The notes below the pieces were generated by a model that saw only the letters and a program-made list of their open reading frames with translations, had not been told where the DNA came from and ran no database searches. A program made the position numbers and the translations under genes. Positions 17,904-31,817 of a DNA stretch of 64,000 bases are shown here, piece after piece. This DNA comes from Sulfitobacter sp. M05 (GTDB taxonomy: Bacteria; Pseudomonadota; Alphaproteobacteria; Rhodobacterales; Rhodobacteraceae): positions 1,054,001 to 1,118,000 of the forward strand of contig NZ_JABEDH010000002.1 of the NCBI RefSeq assembly GCF_029285175.1, given 5' to 3'. How positions within the stretch are numbered: position 1 is the stretch's first letter; each line of letters opens with the position of its first letter.

Positions 17904-18310
17904 CCCCCTTACCGGACGAGCAGCGACGCTCCAACGGGACGCCGGACGGGCCAGACGGAAGCGGAGACGCAGACAGAGGCCAAGAGGCGGATAAGAAATT
18001 TTGAGGTATTTGAGGCGGGGCGCGCCAGTAAGTTAGGGCGCATCCAGTCACTTTTGTCTCTACGCTGTTTGAAAATTAAATATCTGAAGAGATATGTGGG
18101 CGGTTTGGTTCATTCGATGGATCAACCTCTACATATCACGCTCCTAGGCTTCGGCTGATTATGGAGTGTCAGCTTCACTGTTTGTAGGGTTTCTGGTTAC
18201 TTTGGTAACTTGAAGCACACAAACAGAGAAAATGTTCAATAGGTTTCAGTAAGGCCTATTGGATGATGTGCAGAGGTTCGACGTCAAGGATATGATCGTA
18301 AGATCATTTC

Positions 18311-19779
<1,469 letters not shown>

Positions 19780-19943
19780 GTTCCTAGCCATGATTGTTCG
19801 CAATCATCATGGAACACTTAGCAGAACAGCAAACAAAGCTGTTCATATATGAAAGCATCGCAAGATGACTTTCGAACCGAGCCGTCCTCATATCTCTTCA
19901 GAATAATAGGTCCTGCGCAGTTGTGCGTAGGGTTCCAAAGTTT

Positions 19944-20019
19944 GGGGCCTTAGCTCAGCTGGGAGAGCGCCTGATTTGCATTCAGGAGGTCAGGAGTTCG
20001 ATCCTCCTAGGCTCCACCA
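19944..20019 (+). tRNA. tRNA-Ala (TGC)
   Basis: This is a 76-base cloverleaf with encoded CCA. The acceptor GGGGCCT pairs with AGGCTCC. The anticodon stem CCTGA/TCAGG encloses the loop TTTGCAT, giving anticodon TGC. It is the first tRNA of the 16S-23S spacer. Confidence 0.97.
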
Positions 20020-20111
20020 AGTGTTTTACGCAGTAAAGCACGTCGCCCTGGCAGTCGTTGCGCAGCAACGATGAGAAGGGCAACCCGGCCAGTTACTGGT
20101 CCAACCAAGAT

Positions 20112-20188
<77 letters not shown>

Positions 20189-20699
20189 TCAACTTGATTA
20201 GATCAGCAAGCAGTCAACAGACTGTTTGCTCGTCCAATCGGACGACGGGGACTTCTTCGGAAGTCCTCTGACATCGTAAAGAGAGATACAGTTACTTTAA
20301 GAGTAATCTTGAAGTAACAAACAACATTGTTTGATCATACCGAGTAAGGTGTTGATCTTCGTTGCTGCCCTTCGGGGCCGGTATTTAGCGGACTGTTTCC
20401 TCGGTCTTCTAGATATATCGCGACGAAAACGAACGTGTTGTCCAAGTCAAGTACACTAACCAGAGGTATGACGGTGTTTGCCCGCACGGCTGACACCTAT
20501 CTGCATGCCTCGTTGTCTGGATTTAGAATCCAGGCGGGAAAAAGTATGCTTTTGACCAGAATAAGGATTGGCAGTTTCTTACCAGCTTCTGCCGGTCGCG
20601 CAGGTTTGTTGTTCTATGCGGTGACGTTATGAAGGGATGTAAATAGTCCTCAAGTAGCGAAGCGGTAGGACATAAAACAAGTCTTGCTTTTTCTGGATC
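20189..20699. other. Spacer between tRNA-Ile and 23S rRNA
   Basis: This segment of about 510 bases has no gene. It holds the 5' processing stem of 23S at its right end: GGATCAAATCAAGC (20695-20708) is exactly complementary to GCTTGATTTGATCC at the 3' side (23523-23536). The small open frames here have no coding character. Confidence 0.6.
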
Positions 20700-23531
<2,832 letters not shown>

Positions 23532-23762
23532 GATCCAGTAGAAGCAAGACTTCACTACTCAAATCAAAAGCATACACAGTACATTAGATGTACATGACTT
23601 GGACAAGTTCGATGTCCTCGGTAGGAAAGCCGGGGATGTCAGTTTGTATCGCAAACACACCTCTAACGTTCCATCCGGAATAGCGAGGGAGTGGGAACGC
23701 GCACTTCATGCGCTGATACCCACCCAACGTATTTGTATACAAACACGTTGAAGTCTTTTTTT

Positions 23763-23880
23763 GGTTTGGTGATCATAGCGAGAGCAAAACACCTGGTTCC
23801 ATCCCGAACCCAGCCGTTAAGTGCCTTAGCGCCGATGGTACTGCGTCTTAAGGCGTGGGAGAGTAGGTCATCGCCAAACC
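23763..23880 (+). rRNA. 5S ribosomal RNA
   Basis: The terminal stem pairs GGTTTGG (23763) with CCAAACC (to 23880), giving about 118 bases. The conserved internal parts CACCTGGTTCCATCCCGAACCCAG and CCGATGGTACTGCGTC are present. Outside it TTGAAGTCTTT (23748-23758) is perfectly complementary to AAAGACTTCAA (23885-23895), a processing stem. No tRNA follows before the next gene. Confidence 0.95.
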
Positions 23881-24057
23881 TAATAAAGACTTCAATTCAA
23901 AACGTATCTCTCTACGATGAAAAATCAATAATCCAAAATTACCGTAGTCATACACCGATGAAACACACACCGCGGGTCAACGGTTTTTGCTTGACCCGAA
24001 ACACCGGATTGCGGATGCCTTGTGCAAACCCTGGCCACAATCCAAGTGAGACGTTTC

Positions 24058-25038
24058 ATGACTTCCAAGGTAAAAATCGGCGCGGTGGTCATCGGTCGCA
24101 ATGAGGGCACCCGATTGGTTAACTGCCTGATGTCTTTGCAAGACGAGGTTGATCTGGTGGTTTATGTGGATAGTGGATCGACCGATGCTTCGCTTGAAAA
24201 TGCTACCCGACTTGGCGCTGAAATCGTGTTGTTGGATGAAAGTGTCCCGTTCACCGCGGCCCGCGCGCGAAATGCCGGGTTCGAACGGATCATGGACCGC
24301 GGCGATCCACCGGCCATGGTTCAGTTTCTCGATGGAGATTGCCGTTTAGAGCCGGGATATCTTTCCCAAGCGGTGGCAGAGCTGGAAGGGCAGGATAGCC
24401 TTGGTGTCGTGACCGGTTGGCGGGCTGAAATTTATCCTGATGCCAGCGTCTATAATCAAATGTGCGATCATGAGTGGCACGGGCCGGTGGGGGACATTGC
24501 CGCTTGCGGTGGTGATATGATGGTGAAAGCCGCAGTATTTCAACAGGTTGGCGGGTTCAATCCGCAGGTGATTGCCGCCGAGGACGACGAGTTTTGCACC
24601 CGGCTGCGCAAGGCGGGATGGTCGTTATGCCGTTTGCCCCTCGCGATGACGCATCACGACGCAAATATGATGCACTTCAGCCAATGGTGGAGCAGAGCGG
24701 TGCGCACCGGGCATGGGTTCGAACAAGTGAACGATCTGCATCCCGAGTATTTCCAGAGGGAACGCAAACGCATGTGGATTTATGGCGCTGTGCTTCCCGC
24801 GCTTGGGTTGGTCGGGCTGCTGTTCTTTTGGCCGCTTCTTGTGCTGGTGCTTTTGCTGTTTGCGGTTTCCTACATGCGGACGGTGCTGGGGTTGATCCGG
24901 TCGGGCCTGCCCAGATTGCGGGCCGCCCATCATGGTTTCTACTTATTTCTGTCGAAGTTCCCGAATATCGTTGGCGCAGCGACCTATCACATGCGCAAAC
25001 GCAAGGGCGCAGATATGGTGATTATCGAATATAAGTGA
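24058..25038 (+). CDS. Family 2 glycosyltransferase with C-terminal membrane segments
   Basis: This 326-residue enzyme has the GT-A fold. The start at 24058 (MTSKVKIGAVVIGRNEG) is chosen because it directly precedes the first domain strand and has a weak GTGAGA site; an in-frame Met lies 36 bases upstream. The nucleotide-binding motifs are VYVDSGSTD and QFLDGDCRLEPGYL, the latter containing the DxD metal site. EDDEFCTRLRKAGW matches the catalytic-base region. Two hydrophobic helices near residues 240-280 (LPALGLVGLLFFWPLLVLVLL) anchor it to the membrane. The substrate is not predictable; a role in surface polysaccharide or glycolipid synthesis is likely. It is followed eight bases later by a sugar-modifying fusion protein, with which it probably forms an operon. 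Confidence 0.85.
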   Translation: MTSKVKIGAVVIGRNEGTRLVNCLMSLQDEVDLVVYVDSGSTDASLENATRLGAEIVLLDESVPFTAARARNAGFERIMDRGDPPAMVQFLDGDCRLEPGYLSQAVAELEGQDSLGVVTGWRAEIYPDASVYNQMCDHEWHGPVGDIAACGGDMMVKAAVFQQVGGFNPQVIAAEDDEFCTRLRKAGWSLCRLPLAMTHHDANMMHFSQWWSRAVRTGHGFEQVNDLHPEYFQRERKRMWIYGAVLPALGLVGLLFFWPLLVLVLLLFAVSYMRTVLGLIRSGLPRLRAAHHGFYLFLSKFPNIVGAATYHMRKRKGADMVIIEYK

Positions 25039-25045
25039 GCCGGGA

Positions 25046-27139
25046 ATGAGCAAGAAAACACGTGTTGGCATCATCGGGGCGGGGTATATTTCCGATTGGC
25101 ATGCGGATGCCATCAAGGCGACGGATCGAGCGGAGCTGACATGTGTGGTGGATAGTAATCCGGCAGCGGCGCAGGAATTTGCCGCACGGCGTGGAATTGC
25201 CGCCTTTGGTTCGGTGCAGGAGATGCTGGCGGCTGGCGCGGCGGATGCCGTACATGTATTGACCCCGCCAGAATACCACCGCGCGGTGTGCGAGGAATGC
25301 GTGGCCGGCGGCCTTCATGTGTTGGTAGAGAAACCTGTTGCCCTTTCTGCGTCCGATGTGACCGCCATGGTTTCAGCGGCAGAGGGGGCTGGCGTACAAT
25401 TTGCCGCGGGGCATAACTTTCTGGCACTTCCGTCTTATCAACGGCTTAAAGCATTGAAAGAAAGCGGAAAACTGGGGCGGGTGTCGACTGCCGAGATCAG
25501 CTGGTGCTTTCCATTGGGGCCGCTACGTTCGGGGCCGTATGGTATCTGGATGATGCGGAAAACCGGGAATCTCTTGCAGGAACTTGGTCCGCATCTCTAT
25601 GCGTTTATGCAGGATCTGTTTGGCGACATCGAGGTTCTGCACCTTCAGACATCCAATGAAATTGCGCTGCCGGGCGGCGGCACCCGACCGCAAGGCTGGC
25701 AGATTCTGGCGCGGGCAGGGGGTGTTGATGTGACCTTGAACCTTGCGCTGGTGGAAACCTTTGATGATCGGTCTGTAGTCGTGCGGGGATCTTCGGCAAT
25801 GGCGCGGCTGGATTATGCCAAGGACAGTTTGGTTGTGTCGGGGGTGAATACCTCTGATCTGGTGCTTAATCCGTTGCGTGATGCCTTGGGGCAAAGCCTC
25901 GGGCATCTGCGCGAGGGGGCGGTGAATGCGGCACGACAGCTTACATCACTGAACCAGAAATCCCCCTATGGGCTGAGCTTTCGTGGCATTTGCGATGCGG
26001 TTTATTCCGCGCTTGCGGAAGGTCGCCCGGTTGACGCGCGGTTCAGCGGCGCCAGCGCGATCAAAGTGATGCGGGCGATTGATGAAACTCTGGCCTTGCT
26101 GCCAGAACAGCCGGTGACGACCAAACCGGAAGGCATACCGCAACCGACCGCCCTTGTAATTGGCGGCACCGGATTTATCGGTCGGGCGTTGACGCGGCGG
26201 CTGGCGCAGGGCGGAACCCATGTGCGGGTATTGTCGCGGGGCAAGACTGGGCCGTTTGATGATATCGCGGATAAGGTCGAAACCGTTGCGGTTTCCCTGC
26301 GGGATGCGCAGGGGCTTGAGGCGGCAATGCAGGGGATCACACATGTGTATCACCTTGCCAAATCAGAAGATAAGACATGGGCGGCAGCGTTGGAAAATGA
26401 CGTGGCCGTGACCGAACGAATTGCGCAGGCGGCGCTGAATGCCGGCGTGAAACGACTGATCTATACCGGCACAATTGCGTCTTATGATCTGTCTGACCCA
26501 CAGGTCACCATCACCGAAGCTTCGGGGTTTGGCGAGGATATGGAAAGCCGCAACATCTATGCCCGGTCCAAGGCTGAATGCGAGGCGCGCTTGATGGCAA
26601 TGCACCGTGACAAGGGGTTGCCGGTGACGATTGCGCGCCCCGGCATCGTTGTTGGCGCTGGCGGCCCGTTGCAGCATTGGGGCATCGGGCGCTGGCATGG
26701 CGCGGGGGCCGTCAAAATCTGGGGCAGCGGCGAAAATATACTGCCTTTTGTCCTGATTGATGATGTTGCGGATGGCCTGATCCTGATGGCTAGGCACGAG
26801 GCTGCGCTTGGCGAAAGCTTTAATCTGATCGGCGAACCGATGCTGTCTGCACGTGGGTATTTTGATGCAATCCATCAGGCACTGGGCGCGCGGATCAAGG
26901 TTTCCTCGGGGCCTCTGGGGCTTCTCTATGCTACGGATGCGGTGAAGTTCTTCCTGAAAACTAAGGTGTTGCGCCGTGGTGGTCTGTCAAAACCCAGCCT
27001 GCGGGATTGGAAAAGCCGCGCGCATTATTCGCCGTTTGACAACAGCAAACCCAAAGCGAAACTTGGCTGGACACCCGAAGGGCGCAAGGATGCCTTTATC
27101 AAAGCGGCGATTACGGATGCAGGGCTGCTGGGGTTCTGA
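25046..27139 (+). CDS. Fusion of Gfo/Idh/MocA oxidoreductase and NAD-dependent sugar epimerase/dehydratase
   Basis: This 697-residue cytosolic protein has two NAD(P)-binding enzymes in one chain. Residues 1-350 are a Gfo/Idh/MocA dehydrogenase: the Rossmann motif GIIGAGYISDWHADAI is at the N-terminus, and HVLVEKPVALS carries the EKP signature with the catalytic Lys. Residues 367-697 are an extended short-chain dehydrogenase: LVIGGTGFIGRALTRRL is its Rossmann motif, with IYTGTIASYD near the Ser/Thr position and NIYARSKAECEARL giving the YxxxK catalytic pair. The two parts together suggest successive oxidation/epimerisation steps on a nucleotide sugar. No frameshift marks the junction, so the fusion is real in this DNA. 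It follows the glycosyltransferase and probably makes its donor sugar. Confidence 0.85.
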   Translation: MSKKTRVGIIGAGYISDWHADAIKATDRAELTCVVDSNPAAAQEFAARRGIAAFGSVQEMLAAGAADAVHVLTPPEYHRAVCEECVAGGLHVLVEKPVALSASDVTAMVSAAEGAGVQFAAGHNFLALPSYQRLKALKESGKLGRVSTAEISWCFPLGPLRSGPYGIWMMRKTGNLLQELGPHLYAFMQDLFGDIEVLHLQTSNEIALPGGGTRPQGWQILARAGGVDVTLNLALVETFDDRSVVVRGSSAMARLDYAKDSLVVSGVNTSDLVLNPLRDALGQSLGHLREGAVNAARQLTSLNQKSPYGLSFRGICDAVYSALAEGRPVDARFSGASAIKVMRAIDETLALLPEQPVTTKPEGIPQPTALVIGGTGFIGRALTRRLAQGGTHVRVLSRGKTGPFDDIADKVETVAVSLRDAQGLEAAMQGITHVYHLAKSEDKTWAAALENDVAVTERIAQAALNAGVKRLIYTGTIASYDLSDPQVTITEASGFGEDMESRNIYARSKAECEARLMAMHRDKGLPVTIARPGIVVGAGGPLQHWGIGRWHGAGAVKIWGSGENILPFVLIDDVADGLILMARHEAALGESFNLIGEPMLSARGYFDAIHQALGARIKVSSGPLGLLYATDAVKFFLKTKVLRRGGLSKPSLRDWKSRAHYSPFDNSKPKAKLGWTPEGRKDAFIKAAITDAGLLGF

Positions 27140-27179
27140 CGGGACCTTAACGATTTTTACATAATTCGGATTACCGGAA

Positions 27180-28058
27180 TCACAGCTTGCCTTCGGCCAA
27201 CCACTGGTCCAGCTGTTTGCGACTGATTTCAAAGTGCATACTGTCCTCGCGACGCCATGATGCCCCCCAAACCCAGCCTTCGGTGCGGAAAAAATCGGCC
27301 AGAATGGTCAGACCCAGCTGGGTCTTGCCGTCGCCCAGCGTATCAAGCTTGCCGTCGATGTTCAGATCGACGGCCAACCCGAATGCATGTGTTGAAATGC
27401 GGTTTTTCGTGCCACGAATGCGGCGCACACAAAGGGCGCCGGCGGTGTTGATCCGTGCATAAAGATCGGGATCGGTGACACGAACGTTTTCAAACACGCG
27501 GGCCAGTGAATCCAGCGCAGGTTGCAGCATCGTCACCCGGATGGGGCCGACACGTTGAGTCTTAAGCTTGGGTTTCAGGCGCGGATTTGTCATTGCCTCG
27601 CATTTGTCGCTTAGCACTTCTCGCGGCCTGCCCAATTTCTGGGCAAGGTAGGTCGGACCGGCGGTTTTCAGACCCTTGTTCACATTCCTGCGATCCCCGA
27701 TCACAACCACCTGTGCATAGGCGTCGATAATATCGTTGGTGCCATTTCGTTCGAAAACTTCGGCACCGTCGTTTGGTGCGATCTGGCCGCTTAAGCCAGT
27801 GCTGGGCATCTGGCGCTGGAATGCAGGGCGGTTGCGCACCTCTTGCCCCAAGGCGGACATCCCTTCGCGGATGTCCTCAAGCCGAAGGCGGATATCTTCA
27901 ACCTGTTGGTTTAAAACCTCAATTTCAATCCTTGCCTGACTGTCGATGGCGGGCCCCCTGCCGCCATTGTCTGTCCCGAGGATCATCGGAATAGTGAACC
28001 ATAAAATAGGGGCCAGAATAATGGCGACGGCAAGTATGATGGCTGGAATTAACCGCAT
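27180..28058 (-). CDS. Membrane-anchored M15-type peptidoglycan peptidase (VanY/CwlK-like)
   Basis: This is a 292-residue protein with an N-terminal membrane anchor (about residues 4-28) and no clear cleavage site. A short coiled coil follows (about 42-75), and then a periplasmic metallopeptidase domain. The zinc site of the M15 family is complete: STHAFGLAVD gives His224 and Asp231, and DSMHFEI gives His275. Such enzymes cut D,D or L,D bonds in peptidoglycan stem peptides. It is divergent from the OmpA-like gene and ppkA, at the edge of the T6SS locus. Acinetobacter TagX, a membrane-anchored VanY-type endopeptidase that opens the wall for T6SS assembly, is a functional precedent. That role is inferred here, not shown. 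Confidence 0.75.
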   Translation of the reverse strand: MRLIPAIILAVAIILAPILWFTIPMILGTDNGGRGPAIDSQARIEIEVLNQQVEDIRLRLEDIREGMSALGQEVRNRPAFQRQMPSTGLSGQIAPNDGAEVFERNGTNDIIDAYAQVVVIGDRRNVNKGLKTAGPTYLAQKLGRPREVLSDKCEAMTNPRLKPKLKTQRVGPIRVTMLQPALDSLARVFENVRVTDPDLYARINTAGALCVRRIRGTKNRISTHAFGLAVDLNIDGKLDTLGDGKTQLGLTILADFFRTEGWVWGASWRREDSMHFEISRKQLDQWLAEGKL

Positions 28059-28206
28059 GAATAAAACTTTCAGAAAATAAAATGTTCTGTACTTGGGAAA
28101 GTCTAGGCCATGGTGGCCGTCGGCGTCAAAACCGTTGTGACCGGTGCCCGTGTCGTATACCTTGGAAACAATATATTTAATGAACTACTTTTTGAAAGGA
28201 GGAGAT

Positions 28207-28767
28207 ATGTTTTTCCTGCGTACCCTCACTGTGGCAACTATGGCCGCGACGCTGGCTTTGATTGGTCAATCGGCGGTTGCCCAGTCCTCGCTGACCGCGG
28301 ATGAAATCAAAGACGCTTTCAACAAGCAAAAAACCCGTGGTCTGGTTATCGTGCCGGCTGGCGATGCGGCTCAGCAGCCTGAGGCACAGGCTGAGGTGGC
28401 CAAGAAAGAAGACTATGTCGCGGTTGAAAAAGCCGATCAGGTAAACGTCAAGATCAGCTTTGATTTTGACAGCGCGGCGCTGCGCGACGACGAAAAGCCG
28501 AAACTTGCCAGCCTGTGTGAAGCGATGAAATCCGTCGATGTGGCGGTGTTCCAGATCATTGGCCATACCGATAGTTCCGGCTCTGCCAGCTATAATGAAA
28601 ACCTGTCCCTGTTGCGCGCCCAAGAGGTCAAACGTCATATGGTGGCAAGTTGCGGCATTGGCGAAAACCGATTGCAGGCCATCGGCATGGGTGAAAGCGC
28701 GCCTTTTGATGCTGATGATCCGCGCAGCGATGCGAACCGCCGGGTTGAATTTCAGGCGCTTGGATAA
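28207..28767 (+). CDS. Small OmpA-family envelope protein
   Basis: This is a 186-residue exported protein. The start at 28207 (MFFLRTLTVATMAA) has GGAGG six bases upstream, so the in-frame Met codons further upstream are rejected. A signal peptide ends near AVAQS (residue 25/26). The C-terminal half is an OmpA-like peptidoglycan-binding domain: ISFDFDSAALRDDEKP, QIIGHTDSSGSASYNENLSL (with Asp and Arg ligands for diaminopimelate) and SDANRRVEF. The segment between them is short and unstructured. It immediately precedes ppkA (40 bases) on the same strand, as accessory OmpA proteins do in several T6SS loci. It might help anchor the secretion apparatus. Confidence 0.8.
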   Translation: MFFLRTLTVATMAATLALIGQSAVAQSSLTADEIKDAFNKQKTRGLVIVPAGDAAQQPEAQAEVAKKEDYVAVEKADQVNVKISFDFDSAALRDDEKPKLASLCEAMKSVDVAVFQIIGHTDSSGSASYNENLSLLRAQEVKRHMVASCGIGENRLQAIGMGESAPFDADDPRSDANRRVEFQALG

Positions 28768-28807
28768 ACGCGCGCTGCACCATTATTTGGGCTGACTGGA
28801 TTGACCT

Positions 28808-30994
28808 ATGACTGACCCCCGCCCCGGCGATGCGTTTCAAATCGGTGATGTTCTTAACAATACCTACCGGATCGAGGCGCTTTTGGGGCGCGGCGGTACG
28901 TCCGATGTCTATCGTGCGCGCAACGAAATTTCCGGGCGCCTGATTGCAATCAAGGTGTTGAAGGCCGAATTTTCTGGCAACGATGATTTCCTTGTACTGA
29001 TGACCCGCGAAGAGGAAGTCCGCGAGATCCGGCACGATGCCATTGTGCGTTATTCCGAAAACCATCGCACGTCGGAAGGGCTGGTTTATCTGGTCATGGA
29101 TTATATCGACGGGCCGGGCCTTGATGCCAAGCTGCGCCAGGGGCCGATGCCGCCGGAAGACCTGTTGATCCTGTGCAAGCGGGTCAGCGAGGGGTTGAAG
29201 GTGGCGCATGACCGCTCGATTGTTCACCGGGATCTTTCCCCCGACAACATCATTCTGCGCGATGGCGATCCGGCCAAAGCCGTGGTCATTGATTTCGGTA
29301 TTGCCAAGGATACCAACCCCGGTGCGGAAACCATTGTCGGGAATGAATTCGCCGGAAAATATGCCTATGCCGCGCCTGAACAGCTCAGCGGGAACACCGA
29401 CGCGCGGTCTGACATCTATTCTCTGGGTGCGTTGTTGCTGGCCAATTTCAGAGGTGAAAAACCTCAGATCGGCAACAATCCGATGGAGGTTGTAAAGAAC
29501 AAGGCCATGCCGTTGGATACCACGGGTGTGCCCGAGCCGCTGAAGGGGTTGCTGGACCGGATGACCGCACCCTTACCGGATGCGCGGTTTCAATCCATGG
29601 ACGAGGTTCTGCGTTATATCGCCGGGGATGAAACGGAGGATGTGCTTTCGGATGCAACCGTTGTTGTGGCACCGCCCAAGACACTTGATCCGGCTCCGCC
29701 CGTAACGCAAACGCCTGCTGCGGCGCCGCCTGCAAAGCCGACGAAACCGGATACGCTCAAACCAAAGCCGGCAAAAACCGGTGGCGGCTCTGGCGGAATA
29801 CTGGCTGCAATTGCTGCGGTTGTGGTGATTGGTGGCGGGGCTGCGGCGTGGTTCGGCGGGCTGTTTGGTGATGCCGCACCGGTGCTTCCCAAAGCGGCGC
29901 CTTTTGCGCTGGTCATTGCCGATCCTGAAAATGGTGCGGCATCGGCCAGTGGTTTTGTCCCTAGTGCCCAGATGCAAGAGACCCTGTCGGCGCGGGTGCG
30001 TGATCTGGGGGGAGAGGCCAGTTTGACGCTGGCGTCGGGGGATATCGCGGCAAGTTGGGGCGATGATGTCTTGTCCGTTCTGGATGATGTCGATGACCTT
30101 GATACCTGGCAGCTGTCGCTTCGGGGGAACGAGGTGGCGATCACCGGCAGCACGTCTGACGCCGATCTGCTGGACCGTTTGACGTCGAAATACCCGGATG
30201 AATGGCCCGGTGCCCTTGGCGGGACCATTGATGTGGCCCTGACCTCACTGTTTCTGGACGCTGTAGAGGTGGAATACCTGCTTGCGCAATATGCCGATTG
30301 TGGCCCGCTGACGCAGGCCAGCCACCCGGGCCCTGTGGGATATGGGCCCGAAGATGCGGTCCTGATTTCCGGTAAACTTGCCGGTGCTGCAACTGTCGCG
30401 GCCTTGCAGGAAGCGATTGAGGATATTGCCGAAGACCGTTTTGTCGTCATTGATGCAGAGGTGCTGAACCCGACGCTTTGTCTGGTTGAAAACTATCTGC
30501 CGCAGGCCCCGAAAAGCGAAATCGAGATTGTATTTACCGAAGGTGTCAGTGGCGCGACCGTGCCAGATGGTCGGTTTCTGGTTGGGCAAAATCCGGTGAT
30601 TGACCTGATGATCCCTGAAAGCGTGACCACCGGTTATATTTCGGCCTCTATTCTGGATGTCTCGGGCAATGTTTTTCACCTGCTGCCCAACAACGGGCGG
30701 CCTGATAATTCGGTGGAAACACTGCGTCAGGGTCGCAATGGTAAGGTTCCGCTGCGGGTGACATTCGACTTGGACAAACCGGATCGGAACGAGGGCGAAC
30801 TGGCGTTTGAGATTGACGACTCTTCGCTGGGCAAGAGCAAGATTTTGGTGCTGCACTCCTATGCGCCGCTGTTCCGGCAGATGCGCCCGCGTCAGGAATC
30901 CGCTGTCGGTTTCACCGAAGCGCTAAGTGAACGTTCGGCAGATGAACTGATCCAGTCGCTGGATTCGTGGATTTTCACCATCGCGGACGAATAG
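28808..30994 (+). CDS. ppkA: T6SS-associated Ser/Thr protein kinase PpkA (TagE)
   Basis: This is a 728-residue inner-membrane kinase of the T6SS threonine-phosphorylation pathway. The cytoplasmic kinase domain (about 15-275) has the glycine loop LGRGGTSDVYRA, Lys49 in AIKVLK, the catalytic loop VHRDLSPDNIIL (Asp142) and DFGIAKD (Asp162). A Pro/Lys-rich linker (290-325) leads to one membrane helix (about 329-352). The periplasmic part (355-728) ends in a DUF4384-like region, with DVSGNVFHLLPN as its marker. The FHA protein, phosphatase PppA and TagF are encoded next door on the other strand. Its periplasmic architecture resembles that of the TonB-like protein at 62251-63642, so the two may sense or bind the same thing. 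Confidence 0.92.
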   Translation: MTDPRPGDAFQIGDVLNNTYRIEALLGRGGTSDVYRARNEISGRLIAIKVLKAEFSGNDDFLVLMTREEEVREIRHDAIVRYSENHRTSEGLVYLVMDYIDGPGLDAKLRQGPMPPEDLLILCKRVSEGLKVAHDRSIVHRDLSPDNIILRDGDPAKAVVIDFGIAKDTNPGAETIVGNEFAGKYAYAAPEQLSGNTDARSDIYSLGALLLANFRGEKPQIGNNPMEVVKNKAMPLDTTGVPEPLKGLLDRMTAPLPDARFQSMDEVLRYIAGDETEDVLSDATVVVAPPKTLDPAPPVTQTPAAAPPAKPTKPDTLKPKPAKTGGGSGGILAAIAAVVVIGGGAAAWFGGLFGDAAPVLPKAAPFALVIADPENGAASASGFVPSAQMQETLSARVRDLGGEASLTLASGDIAASWGDDVLSVLDDVDDLDTWQLSLRGNEVAITGSTSDADLLDRLTSKYPDEWPGALGGTIDVALTSLFLDAVEVEYLLAQYADCGPLTQASHPGPVGYGPEDAVLISGKLAGAATVAALQEAIEDIAEDRFVVIDAEVLNPTLCLVENYLPQAPKSEIEIVFTEGVSGATVPDGRFLVGQNPVIDLMIPESVTTGYISASILDVSGNVFHLLPNNGRPDNSVETLRQGRNGKVPLRVTFDLDKPDRNEGELAFEIDDSSLGKSKILVLHSYAPLFRQMRPRQESAVGFTEALSERSADELIQSLDSWIFTIADE

Positions 30995-31049
30995 GCGCGG
31001 CCTGTTATTGCACCCGACCTTAACGGTGAATTGCGTGTTCGCAGTCTCA

Positions 31050-31066
31050 CCCTTTGGGCGAAAGGG
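31050..31066. terminator. Weak hairpin between convergent ppkA and pppA
   Basis: CCCTTT pairs with AAAGGG around a five-base loop in the 106-base gap between the two stop codons. There is no T run on either strand, so it may only be a weak or Rho-assisted end. It is the only stem seen at this junction. Confidence 0.3.
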
Positions 31067-31100
31067 AATGCGTGATGTCTGAGGTTAAACCGGAAAAGGG

Positions 31101-31817
31101 CTAGATGATATCAATCACAGCAGTGGTGATGTTGTCGCCGCCACCGCCGGCAAGCGCGATTTGGATCAGGTGATCACAGATGACTTCGATCGGTTGCGTG
31201 CTAAGGCTTTGGCGCAGCATGTCGAAAGTGGCATATTTCGTCAGCCCGTCCGAACAGATCAGGAAACGGTCACCGGGAGCGATATCACCTCTGATCTTTT
31301 CCAGCTCCAGTTCATCGCCGACGCCCACAGCGCGGGTGATCGCATTTGACTGCGGGTGGTGTTCGGCTTCATCCCAGCTGAGATGACCTGCCTCGACAAG
31401 AGCGGCGACCACGGAGTGATCGGTGGTCAACATTTCGATTTCACCGTCGCGCAGCCGGTATAACCTACTGTCGCCGGCCCAGATCGCCGCGAAATGCCCC
31501 TCGGCGAGCAAGAGCGCAACAACCGTGGCCCCGATCACATCGAACCCCTGCGCGGCGGCCTCCGCGCGGATCAGCCGATGCGCCTCATGCAATGTATCCC
31601 GCAGCGCCTGCAACCGGTCGCCAGGGGCCAGATCCAGCGGAATACCTGCCGCCATATCGGCAATCAGCCGGCTGGCGTAATCACCGGCGGCATGACCGCC
31701 CATGCCATCAGAAACCAGCCAGACGTTCAGTTCGGGCAAGGCCAGGACCGCGTCCTCGTTCACCTTTCGCTTGAGGCCCACGTGGGTCTGCACGGAATAG
31801 CGGGTTCGCAGGGTCAT
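31101..31817 (-). CDS. pppA: T6SS-associated PP2C-type protein phosphatase PppA
   Basis: This 238-residue phosphatase reverses PpkA phosphorylation. The start at 31817 makes an ATGA overlap with the tagF stop, the usual coupled arrangement; an earlier in-frame Met at 31841 would overlap tagF further. PP2C metal motifs are present: VNEDAVLA (Glu21-Asp22), VSDGMGGHAAGD (Asp37 onward), AIWAGDSRLYRLRDG, and the C-terminal GGGDNITT. It is the last gene of the long minus-strand T6SS operon and is convergent with ppkA. Confidence 0.92.
   Translation of the reverse strand: MTLRTRYSVQTHVGLKRKVNEDAVLALPELNVWLVSDGMGGHAAGDYASRLIADMAAGIPLDLAPGDRLQALRDTLHEAHRLIRAEAAAQGFDVIGATVVALLLAEGHFAAIWAGDSRLYRLRDGEIEMLTTDHSVVAALVEAGHLSWDEAEHHPQSNAITRAVGVGDELELEKIRGDIAPGDRFLICSDGLTKYATFDMLRQSLSTQPIEVICDHLIQIALAGGGGDNITTAVIDII

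Larger units (their letters stand above)
17475..18310. other. Region upstream of the rRNA operon
   Basis: This stretch of about 836 bases has no supported gene. Its left part holds an inverted repeat of GAATCG-containing sequence (17591-17612) and a perfect DnaA-box nonamer (17708-17716). A good -35/-10 pair lies at 17875-17903. The remaining roughly 400 bases are the 16S leader, with AT-rich segments at 18060-18140. Open frames on the minus strand at 17600-18050 have skewed composition and no ribosome site and were not accepted. Confidence 0.6.
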
